NCBI GenBank assembly: GCA_028698215.1
Contig: JAQVDY010000011.1
Coordinates: 1 to 58,034, forward strand
Direction of reading: 5' to 3'
From: Actinomycetota bacterium
Lineage (GTDB): Bacteria > Actinomycetota > Humimicrobiia > Humimicrobiales > Humimicrobiaceae
Length of the DNA: 58,034 nucleotides
Part shown: piece by piece, positions 25,475-33,940 of the stretch
How the letters are laid out: the number at the start of each line of letters is the position of its first letter
How positions within the stretch are numbered: position 1 is the first letter of the stretch
Notes under the pieces: model-generated
Seen by the model: only the letters and a program-made list of their open reading frames with translations
What the model was told of the DNA's origin: nothing
The model's database searches: none
Position numbers and translations under genes: made by a program

Positions 25475-26944
25475 TTATCCCTTTAAAATATCTTTAACTG
25501 TTTCCTGATCGCTAAAATGAATTCTATAGTCTGCAAACTCCTGGTAATCCTCATGGCCTTTCCCCGCTATTAGGATTATGTCTTTGGGCCTGGCTATACT
25601 TAGGCCTTCTTCAATTGCTTTGCGGCGGTCCTCTATCACCAAATACGAATCCTGGGCACCAAAGCCCTGCTCTATCATTCCTATAATGGCCGACGGGTTT
25701 TCAGTTCGAGGGTTATCCGAAGTTATGATGCTGATATCTGAATACTTGCTAGACACTTGCCCCATCAGCTTTCTTTTTTGCTTGTCCCTATCCCCTCCAC
25801 AGCCAAAAATAGTAATAATTCTTCCTTTTTTCTGGTTTAACTGCTTTATGGTCGACAATACATTTTCCAAACCATCCGGAGTATGGGCATAATCTACAAT
25901 AACTGAAAACTGTTGCCCCGTATCAATTTTTTCAAATCTCCCCGGTACCCCAGGCAGCTCCCTTATGCCTGAGCTAATATCTGCAGGGCTAATTCCCAAT
26001 AGGTGGGCGGCCCCGGCCGCTGCCATAATATTATAAACATTAAACATACCGGAAAGGCCAGACCTTATCCCTGCCCATTTTTCCCCTTTCAGCTGCAGGT
26101 TAAAGCTTAACCCTTCTATGCTGTTTATAATGTTTTCTGCTTTTAAATCAGCTGGGTTTTTAGCAGAGTAAGTTAAGGAAGGCAAGTCAGTGGCAGCTAT
26201 TATTTTCTGTCCATAAGGGTCATCTTTATTGATAACTGCAAACCTTCCCCCATAAAGAGGCCTGCGGTCCGGGCTAAACAGTTTTAACTTGGCCTGAAAA
26301 TAATTCTCCATATTCTGATGATAATCCAAATGATCCTGAGAAAGGTTGGTAAAAATAAAACCCTCAAACTGGATATGGTCTACCCGGTGTAGATCCACGG
26401 AATGAGAAGAAACTTCCATCACTGCCGCTTCTACTCCTTGGCTCCAGCTTTCTGCAAAGAAACGATTAAGTTCCAATGCTCCAGGAGTAGTGCGGTCAAA
26501 TTCAACCCCTGTTTGGTCCAGGAATGATTGAACGGTTGTAATCATGGAACATTTTAGGCCTGCTTTTCTAAATATGGAATCCAGCAAGAAGCTGGTAGTA
26601 GTCTTTCCATTGGTACCGGTAACCCCTATCAGTTTTAGCCGTGTGGTGGGGCCCTGGTAAAAATTAGATGATATGCCGGCTAAAGCCGCCCTGGTATCCG
26701 GTACCTTGATTTTTATCATTGGAAAGTTAAGATTGATATCCTTTTGTATTACCGCTGCTTTGGCCCCCCTGCGGGCAGCTTCACCTATAAATTCGTGGCC
26801 GTCAACTTTAAAGCCTTCTATGGCAATAAACAGGCTGTCTTTGGCGGCCTGCTTGGAGTTGATACATATGTCTTTTATCTCATCTTCCAGGCTTCCTTCT
26901 AAAACCTCATAATCTAATGTTCCTAGTAAGTTTTTTAATTTCAT
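25475..26944 (-). CDS. murE: UDP-MurNAc-L-Ala-D-Glu--meso-diaminopimelate ligase
   Basis: 489 residues. ATP loop VTGTNGKTTTSFLL near residue 110 and VDYAHTPDGLENVL in the C-domain. The substrate motif reads SDNPRTENP; DNPR is the signature of enzymes that add meso-diaminopimelate rather than L-lysine, so the peptidoglycan is probably of the DAP type. Inferred from the motif. Followed downstream by murF with a 1-base gap. Confidence 0.94.
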   Translation of the reverse strand: MKLKNLLGTLDYEVLEGSLEDEIKDICINSKQAAKDSLFIAIEGFKVDGHEFIGEAARRGAKAAVIQKDINLNFPMIKIKVPDTRAALAGISSNFYQGPTTRLKLIGVTGTNGKTTTSFLLDSIFRKAGLKCSMITTVQSFLDQTGVEFDRTTPGALELNRFFAESWSQGVEAAVMEVSSHSVDLHRVDHIQFEGFIFTNLSQDHLDYHQNMENYFQAKLKLFSPDRRPLYGGRFAVINKDDPYGQKIIAATDLPSLTYSAKNPADLKAENIINSIEGLSFNLQLKGEKWAGIRSGLSGMFNVYNIMAAAGAAHLLGISPADISSGIRELPGVPGRFEKIDTGQQFSVIVDYAHTPDGLENVLSTIKQLNQKKGRIITIFGCGGDRDKQKRKLMGQVSSKYSDISIITSDNPRTENPSAIIGMIEQGFGAQDSYLVIEDRRKAIEEGLSIARPKDIILIAGKGHEDYQEFADYRIHFSDQETVKDILKG

Positions 26945-26997
26945 ATTGTTTCAAGACCTATAATAATTTGGTTTAGGATAAAAATCAAAACCTGAAA

Positions 26998-28719
26998 TTA
27001 TGGTTCAATCATATTCAATCTCTGCAAAGAAAATTTCATCAATTTGCTAAATAAAGGGGCAGCTACCGTTCCTCCCCAAATTTCATTATCCCCTCCCTGG
27101 GGCTCATCTATTACAATCAACATGGCTGCCTTTGGTTCCTGGTAAGGGGCAAAGCCGATAAAAGAGGTTATTACCCTGCCTTCATCATAACCTACCCCGT
27201 TCTGGTTGGCTTTCTCTGCAGTACCAGTTTTACCGCAAACCTGAACCCCCTCTACACCAGCATTCTGGCCGGTCCCTCCTTCTACCACTGCCAGCATCAT
27301 ATCCTTTACCTGATGGGAGGTCTCTGCATCCAGGATTCTAACCTGGTTCTGCTCGCTATTGTTGAGAATAGACTCTTCGTTTTTCTTTATCTCTTTTACT
27401 AATGTGGGGCTAACCAAGAATCCTCCATTAGCAATAGCGCTGGCAGCCCTCACCATTTGCACCGGGGTAACAGTTATGCTCTGCCCAATGGCCATAGCCC
27501 CGATAGTAGACTCAGGCCAAGTTTTATAATCATACATATAGCCTGATTCTTCTCCCGGAAAATCAATTCCGGTTACCTGGCCAAAACCGAATGTTCTTAC
27601 GCTTTCCCAAAAAAGCTGTTTGCCCATAGACAGGGCAACCACTACCGCTCCTACATTACTGGAATTTACTATAATCTCTTTGGTGCTGTAATCAATATAG
27701 CCGGTCCTGAATATTTCTTCTATAAACCTGTCTCCTACCTGTATTTTAGGAGGCAGGCTAAATAGCTGATCTGGCCCCACACAATCATGTTGCAGCGCAG
27801 AAGATATATTTACTATTTTAAAAGTAGAGCCCGGCTCATAGGTATAGGAAGTACCCAGAAGCTTGAAGGTTTCTGCCTCAAAGTCTTCATAATGATTTGG
27901 ATCAAAACCAGGGTAATTAGCCATAGCATAAATCTCCCCATTATTGGGATTCATTATTACCACCATTCCCCTTAACGCATTGTAATCCTCTACCACCTGG
28001 GCCAATTCCTGTTCAGCCAGATACTGTATCTGGGAATCTATGGTAAGTACTATATCGTCACCATTTATAGGCTCAATGTGGGTCTGGTTATCCCCGGGAA
28101 TTACATTCCCAAATACATCTTTTTCAGCTATGAACTTCCCATCTACCCCTCTTAGGTTTTTTTCATATTGAAGCTCAATTCCCGAAAGCCCGTCATTATC
28201 TATACCGGTAAAACCAATTATAGCTGCACCCAAACTGTTCTGGGGATAAAATCTTTTAGCCTCGTTCTGGATATAAACTCCTGGTAGGTTTAGTTTTTCT
28301 ATTTCTTCTGCAACTTCAGTACTAACCTTGCGCTTGATATAGACAAAACCAAGGTCCTCCTGTCCCAGTTTTTCTTCCAGCTCCTGCTTATCTACACCTA
28401 AAATTTCAGATAATATCAAAGCTTCATCTGAAGCATCTGCAATCAGCTGGGGATTGGCATATACTGTTTTCTCTATAAGGCTCACTGCCATTTCTACTCC
28501 GTTTCTATCCAATATCTTCCCTCTTTTGGCACTGATTATAGATTCACCCATATGCTGGTAGTCCGCATATGTCTTATACTTGGAAGCATTGAGATACTGA
28601 ATGTCTACCAGCTTATAGGATAGTATAAAAAAGCCCAATAAAAACAAAATAAACAGGAAATAAATTCTTTTCCTGCTTACTTTATGATCCTTTTTCCTTA
28701 TCATTTGCCTGTTTTTCAC
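26998..28719 (-). CDS. ftsI: Class B penicillin-binding protein (FtsI/PBP2B)
   Basis: 573 residues: short cytoplasmic tail, one transmembrane helix (about 19-38), pedestal domain (about 55-220) and transpeptidase domain (about 245-565). Active-site motifs are STFK with nucleophile Ser298, SSN at 353-355 and KTG at 497-499. No PASTA domains follow, unlike Bacillus PBP2B/SpoVD. Crosslinks septal peptidoglycan with FtsW. A 53-base gap separates it from murE. Confidence 0.94.
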   Translation of the reverse strand: MKNRQMIRKKDHKVSRKRIYFLFILFLLGFFILSYKLVDIQYLNASKYKTYADYQHMGESIISAKRGKILDRNGVEMAVSLIEKTVYANPQLIADASDEALILSEILGVDKQELEEKLGQEDLGFVYIKRKVSTEVAEEIEKLNLPGVYIQNEAKRFYPQNSLGAAIIGFTGIDNDGLSGIELQYEKNLRGVDGKFIAEKDVFGNVIPGDNQTHIEPINGDDIVLTIDSQIQYLAEQELAQVVEDYNALRGMVVIMNPNNGEIYAMANYPGFDPNHYEDFEAETFKLLGTSYTYEPGSTFKIVNISSALQHDCVGPDQLFSLPPKIQVGDRFIEEIFRTGYIDYSTKEIIVNSSNVGAVVVALSMGKQLFWESVRTFGFGQVTGIDFPGEESGYMYDYKTWPESTIGAMAIGQSITVTPVQMVRAASAIANGGFLVSPTLVKEIKKNEESILNNSEQNQVRILDAETSHQVKDMMLAVVEGGTGQNAGVEGVQVCGKTGTAEKANQNGVGYDEGRVITSFIGFAPYQEPKAAMLIVIDEPQGGDNEIWGGTVAAPLFSKLMKFSLQRLNMIEP

Positions 28720-28727
28720 ATCTTATA

Positions 28728-29258
28728 TCAAGGGATAAAAAATGTTAGAACACTCTCGGATACTACCATCACTATATCCTGTATATAATAAATGGTACCC
28801 ATAAAATTATTATACCTGCTGGTATTATCGGAAGGGCTTTTAGCCAGGTATTCCTGCATCTGTTCATTGGCCCTGATATCATTTTGGGCCACCTCGATAA
28901 CTGCCATGTTTTCAGATATCTCCATACCCAGGTTTTCAGATGCAGAATCAAGTATTCTCTGCGGAGACTTCAATTCAGATATCTCCAGCAGGACCCTATC
29001 CTGCCTTTCCTCTTCCATGGATATCATTTGGTTCAAGTTCAGAATTTCCTTTTGATAATTGATGCTCTGTATTTTTAAGCCGACATTAAACAGGGCTCCC
29101 ATGCATATCATCAATACAGCAGCTATGATTAAGTAAAAAAGACTGCTGTTGGAATAGACAATCTTTTCCCTGCCCTTTTGGCTTTTATCCACCAAATAAA
29201 GCAGGGGATAAGATTTCCTGGTATATATATTTTCTTTTTGCGCTAATCTAGATTCCAT
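28728..29258 (-). CDS. ftsL: FtsL-like divisome protein
   Basis: 176 residues: a charged cytoplasmic part, one transmembrane helix (about 38-60) and an external coiled coil (about 65-110) with leucine heptads. The sequence itself is poorly conserved; assignment rests on topology and on the invariant place between rsmH and ftsI. At 176 residues it is longer than usual FtsL (about 100-120), with a C-terminal extension ending in a hydrophobic stretch (YIQDIVMVVSESVLTFFIP). Confidence 0.75.
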   Translation of the reverse strand: MESRLAQKENIYTRKSYPLLYLVDKSQKGREKIVYSNSSLFYLIIAAVLMICMGALFNVGLKIQSINYQKEILNLNQMISMEEERQDRVLLEISELKSPQRILDSASENLGMEISENMAVIEVAQNDIRANEQMQEYLAKSPSDNTSRYNNFMGTIYYIQDIVMVVSESVLTFFIP

Positions 29259-29260
29259 AA

Positions 29261-30199
29261 TTATAATTTCTCTATTGCTCTTAGTTTGGCACTGCTGGCT
29301 CTGGGATTCCTCTCTGCCTCTTCTGCGGAGGGTTTTACTGCCCTTTTGGTTAAAATATGAGCCTGCTTTTTAGCCCCGCAGCTGCAAACCGGTAAACCTG
29401 GAGGACAGGTGCATTTGCCGGCATAATTTAGAAACTTATTTTTTACTATCCTGTCTTCCAATGAATGGTAGGATATAATAACCATTCTCCCGCCTTTATT
29501 TAAAACCTCAAAACCATCTTCTATAGCCCTGCTCAAATTTTCCAGTTCACAATTTACCTCGATGCGAATAGCCTGAAATACTCTTTTTGCTGGGTGGCCT
29601 CTCCTGGATTTTTTATGCCGGGGAATTGATTTTTCCACTATTTCTGCCAACTTGGAGGTAGTGCCAATTTCCTCTTTTTGCCTTTCTTTAACAATATTAG
29701 CTGCTATCACTTTAGCCCACCTCTCTTCACCATACTGGTAGAAAATCCTCTTTAGATCCTCTTCCTGGTAATGGTTTACCACTTCATAAGCACTTAAACC
29801 CTGGGAACCGAATCTCATATCCAGCTGTTCTTCTTTCATATAGCTAAAGCCTTTTTCTGACTTATCTATCTGATAAGAAGACAATCCCAGGTCCAACAGA
29901 ACCTTGTCCAGCTTCTTAAGTTTTAACTGATGGATAATACCCTTTATATTGGCAAAATTATCATTGACTAAAATGGCATTATCCTTTAAATTTTCAAGTT
30001 TTCTGGTGGCGGTGCTTAAAGCCTGGCTACTAAGATCTACTCCAATTACTATGCCTGTGGGGGCAATTTCTTTAATTATTGCTATGGTATGGCCAGCACC
30101 GCCAAGTGTCCCATCAAAAACAGTATCGCCTTGTTTTAAATCTAAATAATTTAAAACCTCCTTTAAAAGAACCGGTTCATGATAATCATTTACCATCAT
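29261..30199 (-). CDS. rsmH: 16S rRNA m4C1402 methyltransferase
   Basis: 312 residues. SAM-binding DGTLGGAGHTIAII near residue 30, then DLGLSSYQID, GFSYMKEEQLDMRF and the C-terminal KRAVKPSAEEAERNPRASSA, all hallmarks of RsmH/MraW. It methylates N4 of C1402 in the ribosomal decoding centre. The start has two adjacent ATG codons; the first is used here. Seven bases downstream of mraZ. Confidence 0.96.
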   Translation of the reverse strand: MMVNDYHEPVLLKEVLNYLDLKQGDTVFDGTLGGAGHTIAIIKEIAPTGIVIGVDLSSQALSTATRKLENLKDNAILVNDNFANIKGIIHQLKLKKLDKVLLDLGLSSYQIDKSEKGFSYMKEEQLDMRFGSQGLSAYEVVNHYQEEDLKRIFYQYGEERWAKVIAANIVKERQKEEIGTTSKLAEIVEKSIPRHKKSRRGHPAKRVFQAIRIEVNCELENLSRAIEDGFEVLNKGGRMVIISYHSLEDRIVKNKFLNYAGKCTCPPGLPVCSCGAKKQAHILTKRAVKPSAEEAERNPRASSAKLRAIEKL

Positions 30200-30205
30200 G
30201 CTCTT

Positions 30206-30640
30206 TTAAAAACCTAAATCTTCAAAAGTTGTATCCTGACCCATAAACTGTTGGTCTGCCTGCTGATAATAAGTATCCCAAACTTCCTTGGCCCATATTT
30301 CAGCCCTGTCCGATACCCCTACCAGCACAATATCTTTTTTTATTTGAGAATAATCTATTAAGCTCTGCGGTATTTTAACCCTTCCCTGCTGATCCATGGT
30401 TTCTTCAGTAGCAGAAGAGAAAAACCATCGGGAAAATTTCTGAGTATTTTTTTTAGTAACCGGCAAAGCCATTATTCTATTCTGCAGGTTGGCCCAGCCT
30501 TCCTTGGAAAATAAAAAAAGACACCTTTCATCAAAGCCCTTTGATATTACAGTGCCACTTATTAAATCCTCCCTAAATTTGGAAGGTATAAATATTCTTC
30601 CTTTTTTATCTATTACCCTTTGGTATTCTCCCAGGAACAT
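30206..30640 (-). CDS. mraZ: MraZ, transcriptional regulator of the dcw cluster
   Basis: 144 residues with two SpoVT/AbrB-like halves: GEYQRVIDKKGRIFIPSKFRE and TMDQQGRVKIPQSLIDYSQI, each carrying the DxxGR core. MraZ forms ring-shaped oligomers and binds spaced repeats in its own promoter; three such repeats lie 53-77 bases upstream. First gene of the cluster. Confidence 0.95.
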   Translation of the reverse strand: MFLGEYQRVIDKKGRIFIPSKFREDLISGTVISKGFDERCLFLFSKEGWANLQNRIMALPVTKKNTQKFSRWFFSSATEETMDQQGRVKIPQSLIDYSQIKKDIVLVGVSDRAEIWAKEVWDTYYQQADQQFMGQDTTFEDLGF

Positions 30641-30692
30641 TAGCCGGCCCCACCATTTTTTTGCTAAATGGAGGTTATTTTATGTATTTTCC

Positions 30693-30717
30693 CTCCACTT
30701 TCCACCACATCACACCA
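30693..30717 (-). promoter_or_regulatory. MraZ-box operator: three TGGNG repeats at 10-bp period
   Basis: Read on the minus strand, TGGTG (30717-30713), TGGTG (30707-30703) and TGGAG (30697-30693) are separated by exact 5-base spacers. MraZ of E. coli binds TGGGN repeats with 5-base spacers upstream of mraZ, so this array very probably is the autoregulatory site. It overlaps the expected transcription start. Confidence 0.75.
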
Positions 30718-30719
30718 TT

Positions 30720-30748
30720 AAGGTAACACATTACTACATATTTGTCTA
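30720..30748 (-). promoter_or_regulatory. Putative promoter of the dcw cluster
   Basis: TAGACA (30748-30743), a 17-base spacer and TACCTT (30725-30720) on the minus strand. The -10 match is weak, but the placement immediately upstream of the MraZ repeats is right for repression by MraZ. Confidence 0.35.
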
Positions 30749-30778
30749 CTATTTTTATATTTATTTTAATTTTCTTGT

Positions 30779-30802
30779 GGTGAAAGTATTGGTACTTTTA
30801 CC
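30779..30802. other. Hairpin between xseB and the dcw promoter
   Basis: A 10-bp stem (GGTGAAAGTA with TACTTTTACC, one G-U pair) and a TTGG loop, starting 20 bases after the xseB stop on the minus strand. No U-run follows, so it is at best a weak terminator or an RNA end-stabilising structure. Confidence 0.3.
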
Positions 30803-30821
30803 TAACTTTGAGAGGACTCTG

Positions 30822-31061
30822 CTATTCCTCTATTTGCAGTTCTTTGGAAATGAGTTTTCCGTTTTCAGAGTGGGAGAGTTCTTCAATCTTCTTTTCTGCT
30901 TCATTTAATTTATTTAAACAGAACGAGGACAACTTTATTCCAGTTTCAAATTTTTCCATAGCGCTTTCTAAAGATATATTTTCATCTTCCAATTCTTTTA
31001 CTAATTTTTCCAGCTGTTTTAATGCTTTTTCAAAATCCATTTTTTCTGACTTCTCATTCAT
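30822..31061 (-). CDS. xseB: Exodeoxyribonuclease VII small subunit
   Basis: 79 residues, normal length. FEKALKQLEKLVKELEDENI then LESAMEKFETGIKLSSFCLNKL is the standard XseB coiled-coil signature. It binds the XseA C-terminal helices to form the single-strand-specific nuclease. The start overlaps xseA by 8 bases. Confidence 0.93.
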   Translation of the reverse strand: MNEKSEKMDFEKALKQLEKLVKELEDENISLESAMEKFETGIKLSSFCLNKLNEAEKKIEELSHSENGKLISKELQIEE

Positions 31062-32421
31062 ATTTCAACCTAACCTTATCCTTTATTTTTTCCAATACCT
31101 TAGACCATAGATAACCATCCTGCATAATAACCTTTATAGTCTGGCCCACCTGTACCTGGTTTATACTGTGCACTATCCTGTCCTGTTCATATATTATACC
31201 AAAACCTTTGCCAAGTATATATGCAGGACTGTGGTGATGCAGGCTTTTTACCACAAGCTGTACCCTGTTTTTTTTGTTTTCCCAAATTTTGGACATGGAA
31301 GAGCTGAGCCTGCTTCTGTAATTATCCAGGGCTAGAATTTGGTTCCCAACCTTATTAGCCATGTCCCGGTAACTGAGCCTGCCGGCCAGCTTAAGTAGCT
31401 TCTGATGCCTGGCAGCAACCATTTTCCGTCCTGAATCCGCCAATTTCAGGTTATAGTCATCCAGAAGCTGCTGCCGTCCTGCCAGCAAGGATAAAGGCTG
31501 CTTGAATATTTTTCTATCCAGAAGAAAATCCAGTTCCCTATAATAATATTTCAATTTCGCCGCCGCCGCACCATAAAGCTTAACCTTTAAATTATTTATA
31601 TCCGCTATAGCCTTGGCTTTATCCAGGGTTACCATTTCTGCTGCAACTGATGGGGTAGCTGCCCGCACATCAGCTACAAAATCAGAAATGGTGAAATCAG
31701 TCTCATGGCCTATGGCAGAAATTATGGGAACCGGGCAGGCCACTATCTTGTCTGCCAGTATTTCAGTATTAAAGCCCCACAGATCTTCCAGGGAGCCGCC
31801 GCCCCTGGCAATTATGATAACATCCGCCCCGTAGCTGCTCAAATCATCAATAGCCCGGCATACATCTTCTGCCGAATCCCTTCCTTGTACATTAACATTT
31901 CTTACCACCAGGTGATACTTCCTGCTCCTGCGGCTAAGCACTGATATTATATCCCTTATTACTGCTCCTCCCGTAGAGGTAGCCAGCCCAATTTTTTTAG
32001 GCAATACAGGTATTGGTTTTTTTCTTTCCGGGTCAAAATATCCTTTAGCCTGGAGCTTCTCTTTCAATTGCTCAAATGCCAGTATGAGAGAACCTTTGCC
32101 CACTGGTTTGGCATCAACCGCTATGATCTGGTACTCTCCCCTTTTTTCATAAAGGGAAACATAACCCCGGATTAAAAGATGCAGCCCATCGGCCATCTCA
32201 AACAGCAAATTACGGTTCTGCTGGTAAAACATTACCACCTTGATTTTGCTGTATTCATCTTTTAGGTCAAAATACATATGTTGGTTGTTATGGAAATAAA
32301 AATTGCTGACCTCACCCTCTACCCAAATATCCTTAAAAGAGCTTTCTAGGGTTTTCTTAATATGAGAGTTTAGCTCGCTTACTGAATAAACCTGCGGAGA
32401 AGATAATTTTAATTCTTCCAT
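31054..32421 (-). CDS. xseA: Exodeoxyribonuclease VII large subunit
   Basis: 455 residues. N-terminal OB fold (about 8-105; WVEGEVSNFYFHNNQHMYFDLKD is split by the usual conserved residues), catalytic domain (about 120-315) with LATSTGGAVIRDI, IIARGGGSLEDLWGF and SAIGHETDFTISDFVADVRA, then a coiled-coil tail. It degrades single-stranded DNA from both ends in mismatch repair and damage tolerance. Confidence 0.95.
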   Translation of the reverse strand: MEELKLSSPQVYSVSELNSHIKKTLESSFKDIWVEGEVSNFYFHNNQHMYFDLKDEYSKIKVVMFYQQNRNLLFEMADGLHLLIRGYVSLYEKRGEYQIIAVDAKPVGKGSLILAFEQLKEKLQAKGYFDPERKKPIPVLPKKIGLATSTGGAVIRDIISVLSRRSRKYHLVVRNVNVQGRDSAEDVCRAIDDLSSYGADVIIIARGGGSLEDLWGFNTEILADKIVACPVPIISAIGHETDFTISDFVADVRAATPSVAAEMVTLDKAKAIADINNLKVKLYGAAAAKLKYYYRELDFLLDRKIFKQPLSLLAGRQQLLDDYNLKLADSGRKMVAARHQKLLKLAGRLSYRDMANKVGNQILALDNYRSRLSSSMSKIWENKKNRVQLVVKSLHHHSPAYILGKGFGIIYEQDRIVHSINQVQVGQTIKVIMQDGYLWSKVLEKIKDKVRLKYE

Positions 32422-32427
32422 GGATTA

Positions 32428-32982
32428 TTATAGTTGCCAATAAATAATCATAATTTCAGTTTCTTGGTCCTGGGCAGCATTAATAAGCACATTGACCACT
32501 TGGTCCCTCTGAATACTATTATAAGTATACTTGGCACTTCTGCTGCTGTCCTGGCCTATAAACTGCTCTTCCCGGAACAAGGAACTGCTTTCATAAGTTT
32601 CAGCCTGTGACCAGATAGACTGGACTTTCTTGTCTTGATAAAATTTCTCTACTGCAGACAGGTCCTGGCTGGTTTCCAGTAATATGTACATGGACTTTCC
32701 GTCCTGGCCCAGGATATCAAAATCTTTCAGGCTTGCTTGTGGATAATAAAAACAGGAAAAAGTATCTACCAGCCCCTGGTTTTCTTCAAAAATATCCAAT
32801 AATCCTTCTGCTTCGTTTCCGGTGTCTGTATCATTGGGAACTATAATCTGGCTGGCTGGCTGCTGGCTGCGGTTTAAATTAATTAGCTGGGGGATAAAAA
32901 TGACCGCAAAAGCAATAAGGCCTACCCCAAGCAGTATGCCTATTAATACAGGAAGCCTTTTAGTTGTATTTAGTTTTGCCAC
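32428..32982 (-). CDS. Membrane-anchored protein of unknown function
   Basis: 184 residues. Basic N-terminus and one transmembrane helix (about 11-31), then an external domain with no recognised family (VDTFSCFYYPQASLKDFDIL, VEKFYQDKKVQSIWSQAE). The alternation of hydrophobic and polar residues suggests an alpha/beta fold. Four bases from the next membrane protein and six from xseA, so it is co-transcribed with the nuclease genes. Confidence 0.7.
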   Translation of the reverse strand: MAKLNTTKRLPVLIGILLGVGLIAFAVIFIPQLINLNRSQQPASQIIVPNDTDTGNEAEGLLDIFEENQGLVDTFSCFYYPQASLKDFDILGQDGKSMYILLETSQDLSAVEKFYQDKKVQSIWSQAETYESSSLFREEQFIGQDSSRSAKYTYNSIQRDQVVNVLINAAQDQETEIMIIYWQL

Positions 32983-32985
32983 CTG

Positions 32986-33453
32986 TTAGAAAACCTTGTA
33001 TTTAATAAGTAATTTTATAAGTATATATGAACATAGAACAATTTCAATAGACGACATAACCAAATTCAGGATTCTCTCCAAACCCATGGTTTTTTGTTTC
33101 AAGTATTGAGCTGGTTTCTGCAAAAATACCTTTATCTGGGGAACAAACTTAATGATGGTATAAATAGAATAGCCCACCATAATGGAGCCACCCAAAGAAA
33201 TAAAGAAATCGTTAAAAATATAAACGCTAAATACAAAATAACCAATTTCTACCAGGTTAAAGAAAAGAACCATGCCCAGGGAAAACAGGACCGGTAAAGA
33301 TTTAAAGGACATGTTTCTATCTTTAGGCATCCTTTGCTCTACCTGTTCTGCCTGGTTTAAAATTGAGCTGTTATTTTTTACTGCCGCCAAAAATCTTAAA
33401 CTGGATACCTGCATCCATATAAGAACCAGGGACAATATTAATATTAAAAACAT
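32986..33453 (-). CDS. Multi-pass membrane protein of unknown function
   Basis: 155 residues with four hydrophobic segments (about 1-16, 52-74, 80-100 and 128-148). No motif is recognised. It lies between the FmdB-type zinc ribbon gene and the anchored protein at 32428-32982; the short spacing suggests one operon, and the two membrane proteins may act together. Confidence 0.65.
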   Translation of the reverse strand: MFLILILSLVLIWMQVSSLRFLAAVKNNSSILNQAEQVEQRMPKDRNMSFKSLPVLFSLGMVLFFNLVEIGYFVFSVYIFNDFFISLGGSIMVGYSIYTIIKFVPQIKVFLQKPAQYLKQKTMGLERILNLVMSSIEIVLCSYILIKLLIKYKVF

Positions 33454-33496
33454 TTGATGTAATTATAGGAAGAATTAGTAATTTTTACAAAGCAGC

Positions 33497-33793
33497 CTAG
33501 CTAGCCGACTTAGAAGTTTTAGCAACTTCCTTATCTGAAGCCTTCTTTTCTTTCTTTGTACCCTTATCCTGGGTACTGGAAGATGAAGTGCTGCTGGTAG
33601 AAGAAACTTTGGACTTAGAGCCGTAATCAGTTTTATAAAAACCTGAGCCCTTAAATATTATTCCTACAGGGGAAAATACCTTTATTGCTTCTCCCTCGCA
33701 ATACTCACATTTAATTTTTCCGTTTCCACCAGGTTTCTGCAGTTTGTCAAATACTTGCCCGCAGCTGGTACATTTATAACTATATATAGGCAT
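33497..33793 (-). CDS. FmdB-family zinc ribbon protein
   Basis: 98 residues with AAGGAGGAA before the ATG. The start MPIYSYKCTSCGQVFD and Cys8, Cys11, Cys29, Cys32 form the FmdB-type zinc ribbon. After GSGFYKTDYG comes a Ser/Thr-rich, then Lys-rich disordered tail (about 60-98). Members are named after a regulator near formamidase genes, but most are uncharacterised; a regulatory or nucleic-acid-binding role is only suggested. Confidence 0.85.
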   Translation of the reverse strand: MPIYSYKCTSCGQVFDKLQKPGGNGKIKCEYCEGEAIKVFSPVGIIFKGSGFYKTDYGSKSKVSSTSSTSSSSTQDKGTKKEKKASDKEVAKTSKSAS

Positions 33794-33819
33794 TATTCCT
33801 CCTTAAGAATTATTTAGAA

Positions 33820-33848
33820 AATATAGCTTATAAAAAATATTAAGTCAA
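33820..33848 (-). promoter_or_regulatory. Promoter of the FmdB-xse operon
   Basis: TTGACT (33848-33843), 17-base spacer, TATATT (33825-33820) on the minus strand, about 27 bases upstream of the FmdB-type start codon. Good match to a housekeeping promoter. Confidence 0.6.
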
Positions 33849-33861
33849 ATACAATTGAAAC

Positions 33862-33885
33862 TGAGTAAAATACAAATTTTACTCA
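33862..33885. promoter_or_regulatory. 10-bp inverted repeat between divergent promoters
   Basis: TGAGTAAAAT-ACAA-ATTTTACTCA, perfect 10-bp arms. It lies just upstream of the -35 of the FmdB promoter and just upstream of the putative plus-strand promoter. Position and symmetry suit a shared operator; no regulator is assigned. Confidence 0.4.
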
Positions 33886-33887
33886 TA

Positions 33888-33917
33888 TTAGAAAAAAAGA
33901 TGGATACCCCTTATAAT
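33888..33917 (+). promoter_or_regulatory. Putative promoter of gene 33941-34357
   Basis: TATAAT at 33912-33917 is an exact -10 box. The best -35, TTAGAA at 33888-33893, is partial with an 18-base spacer. The leader would be under 20 bases. Confidence 0.4.
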
Positions 33918-33940
33918 ATCCTAAAAATATTGAAGTTATA

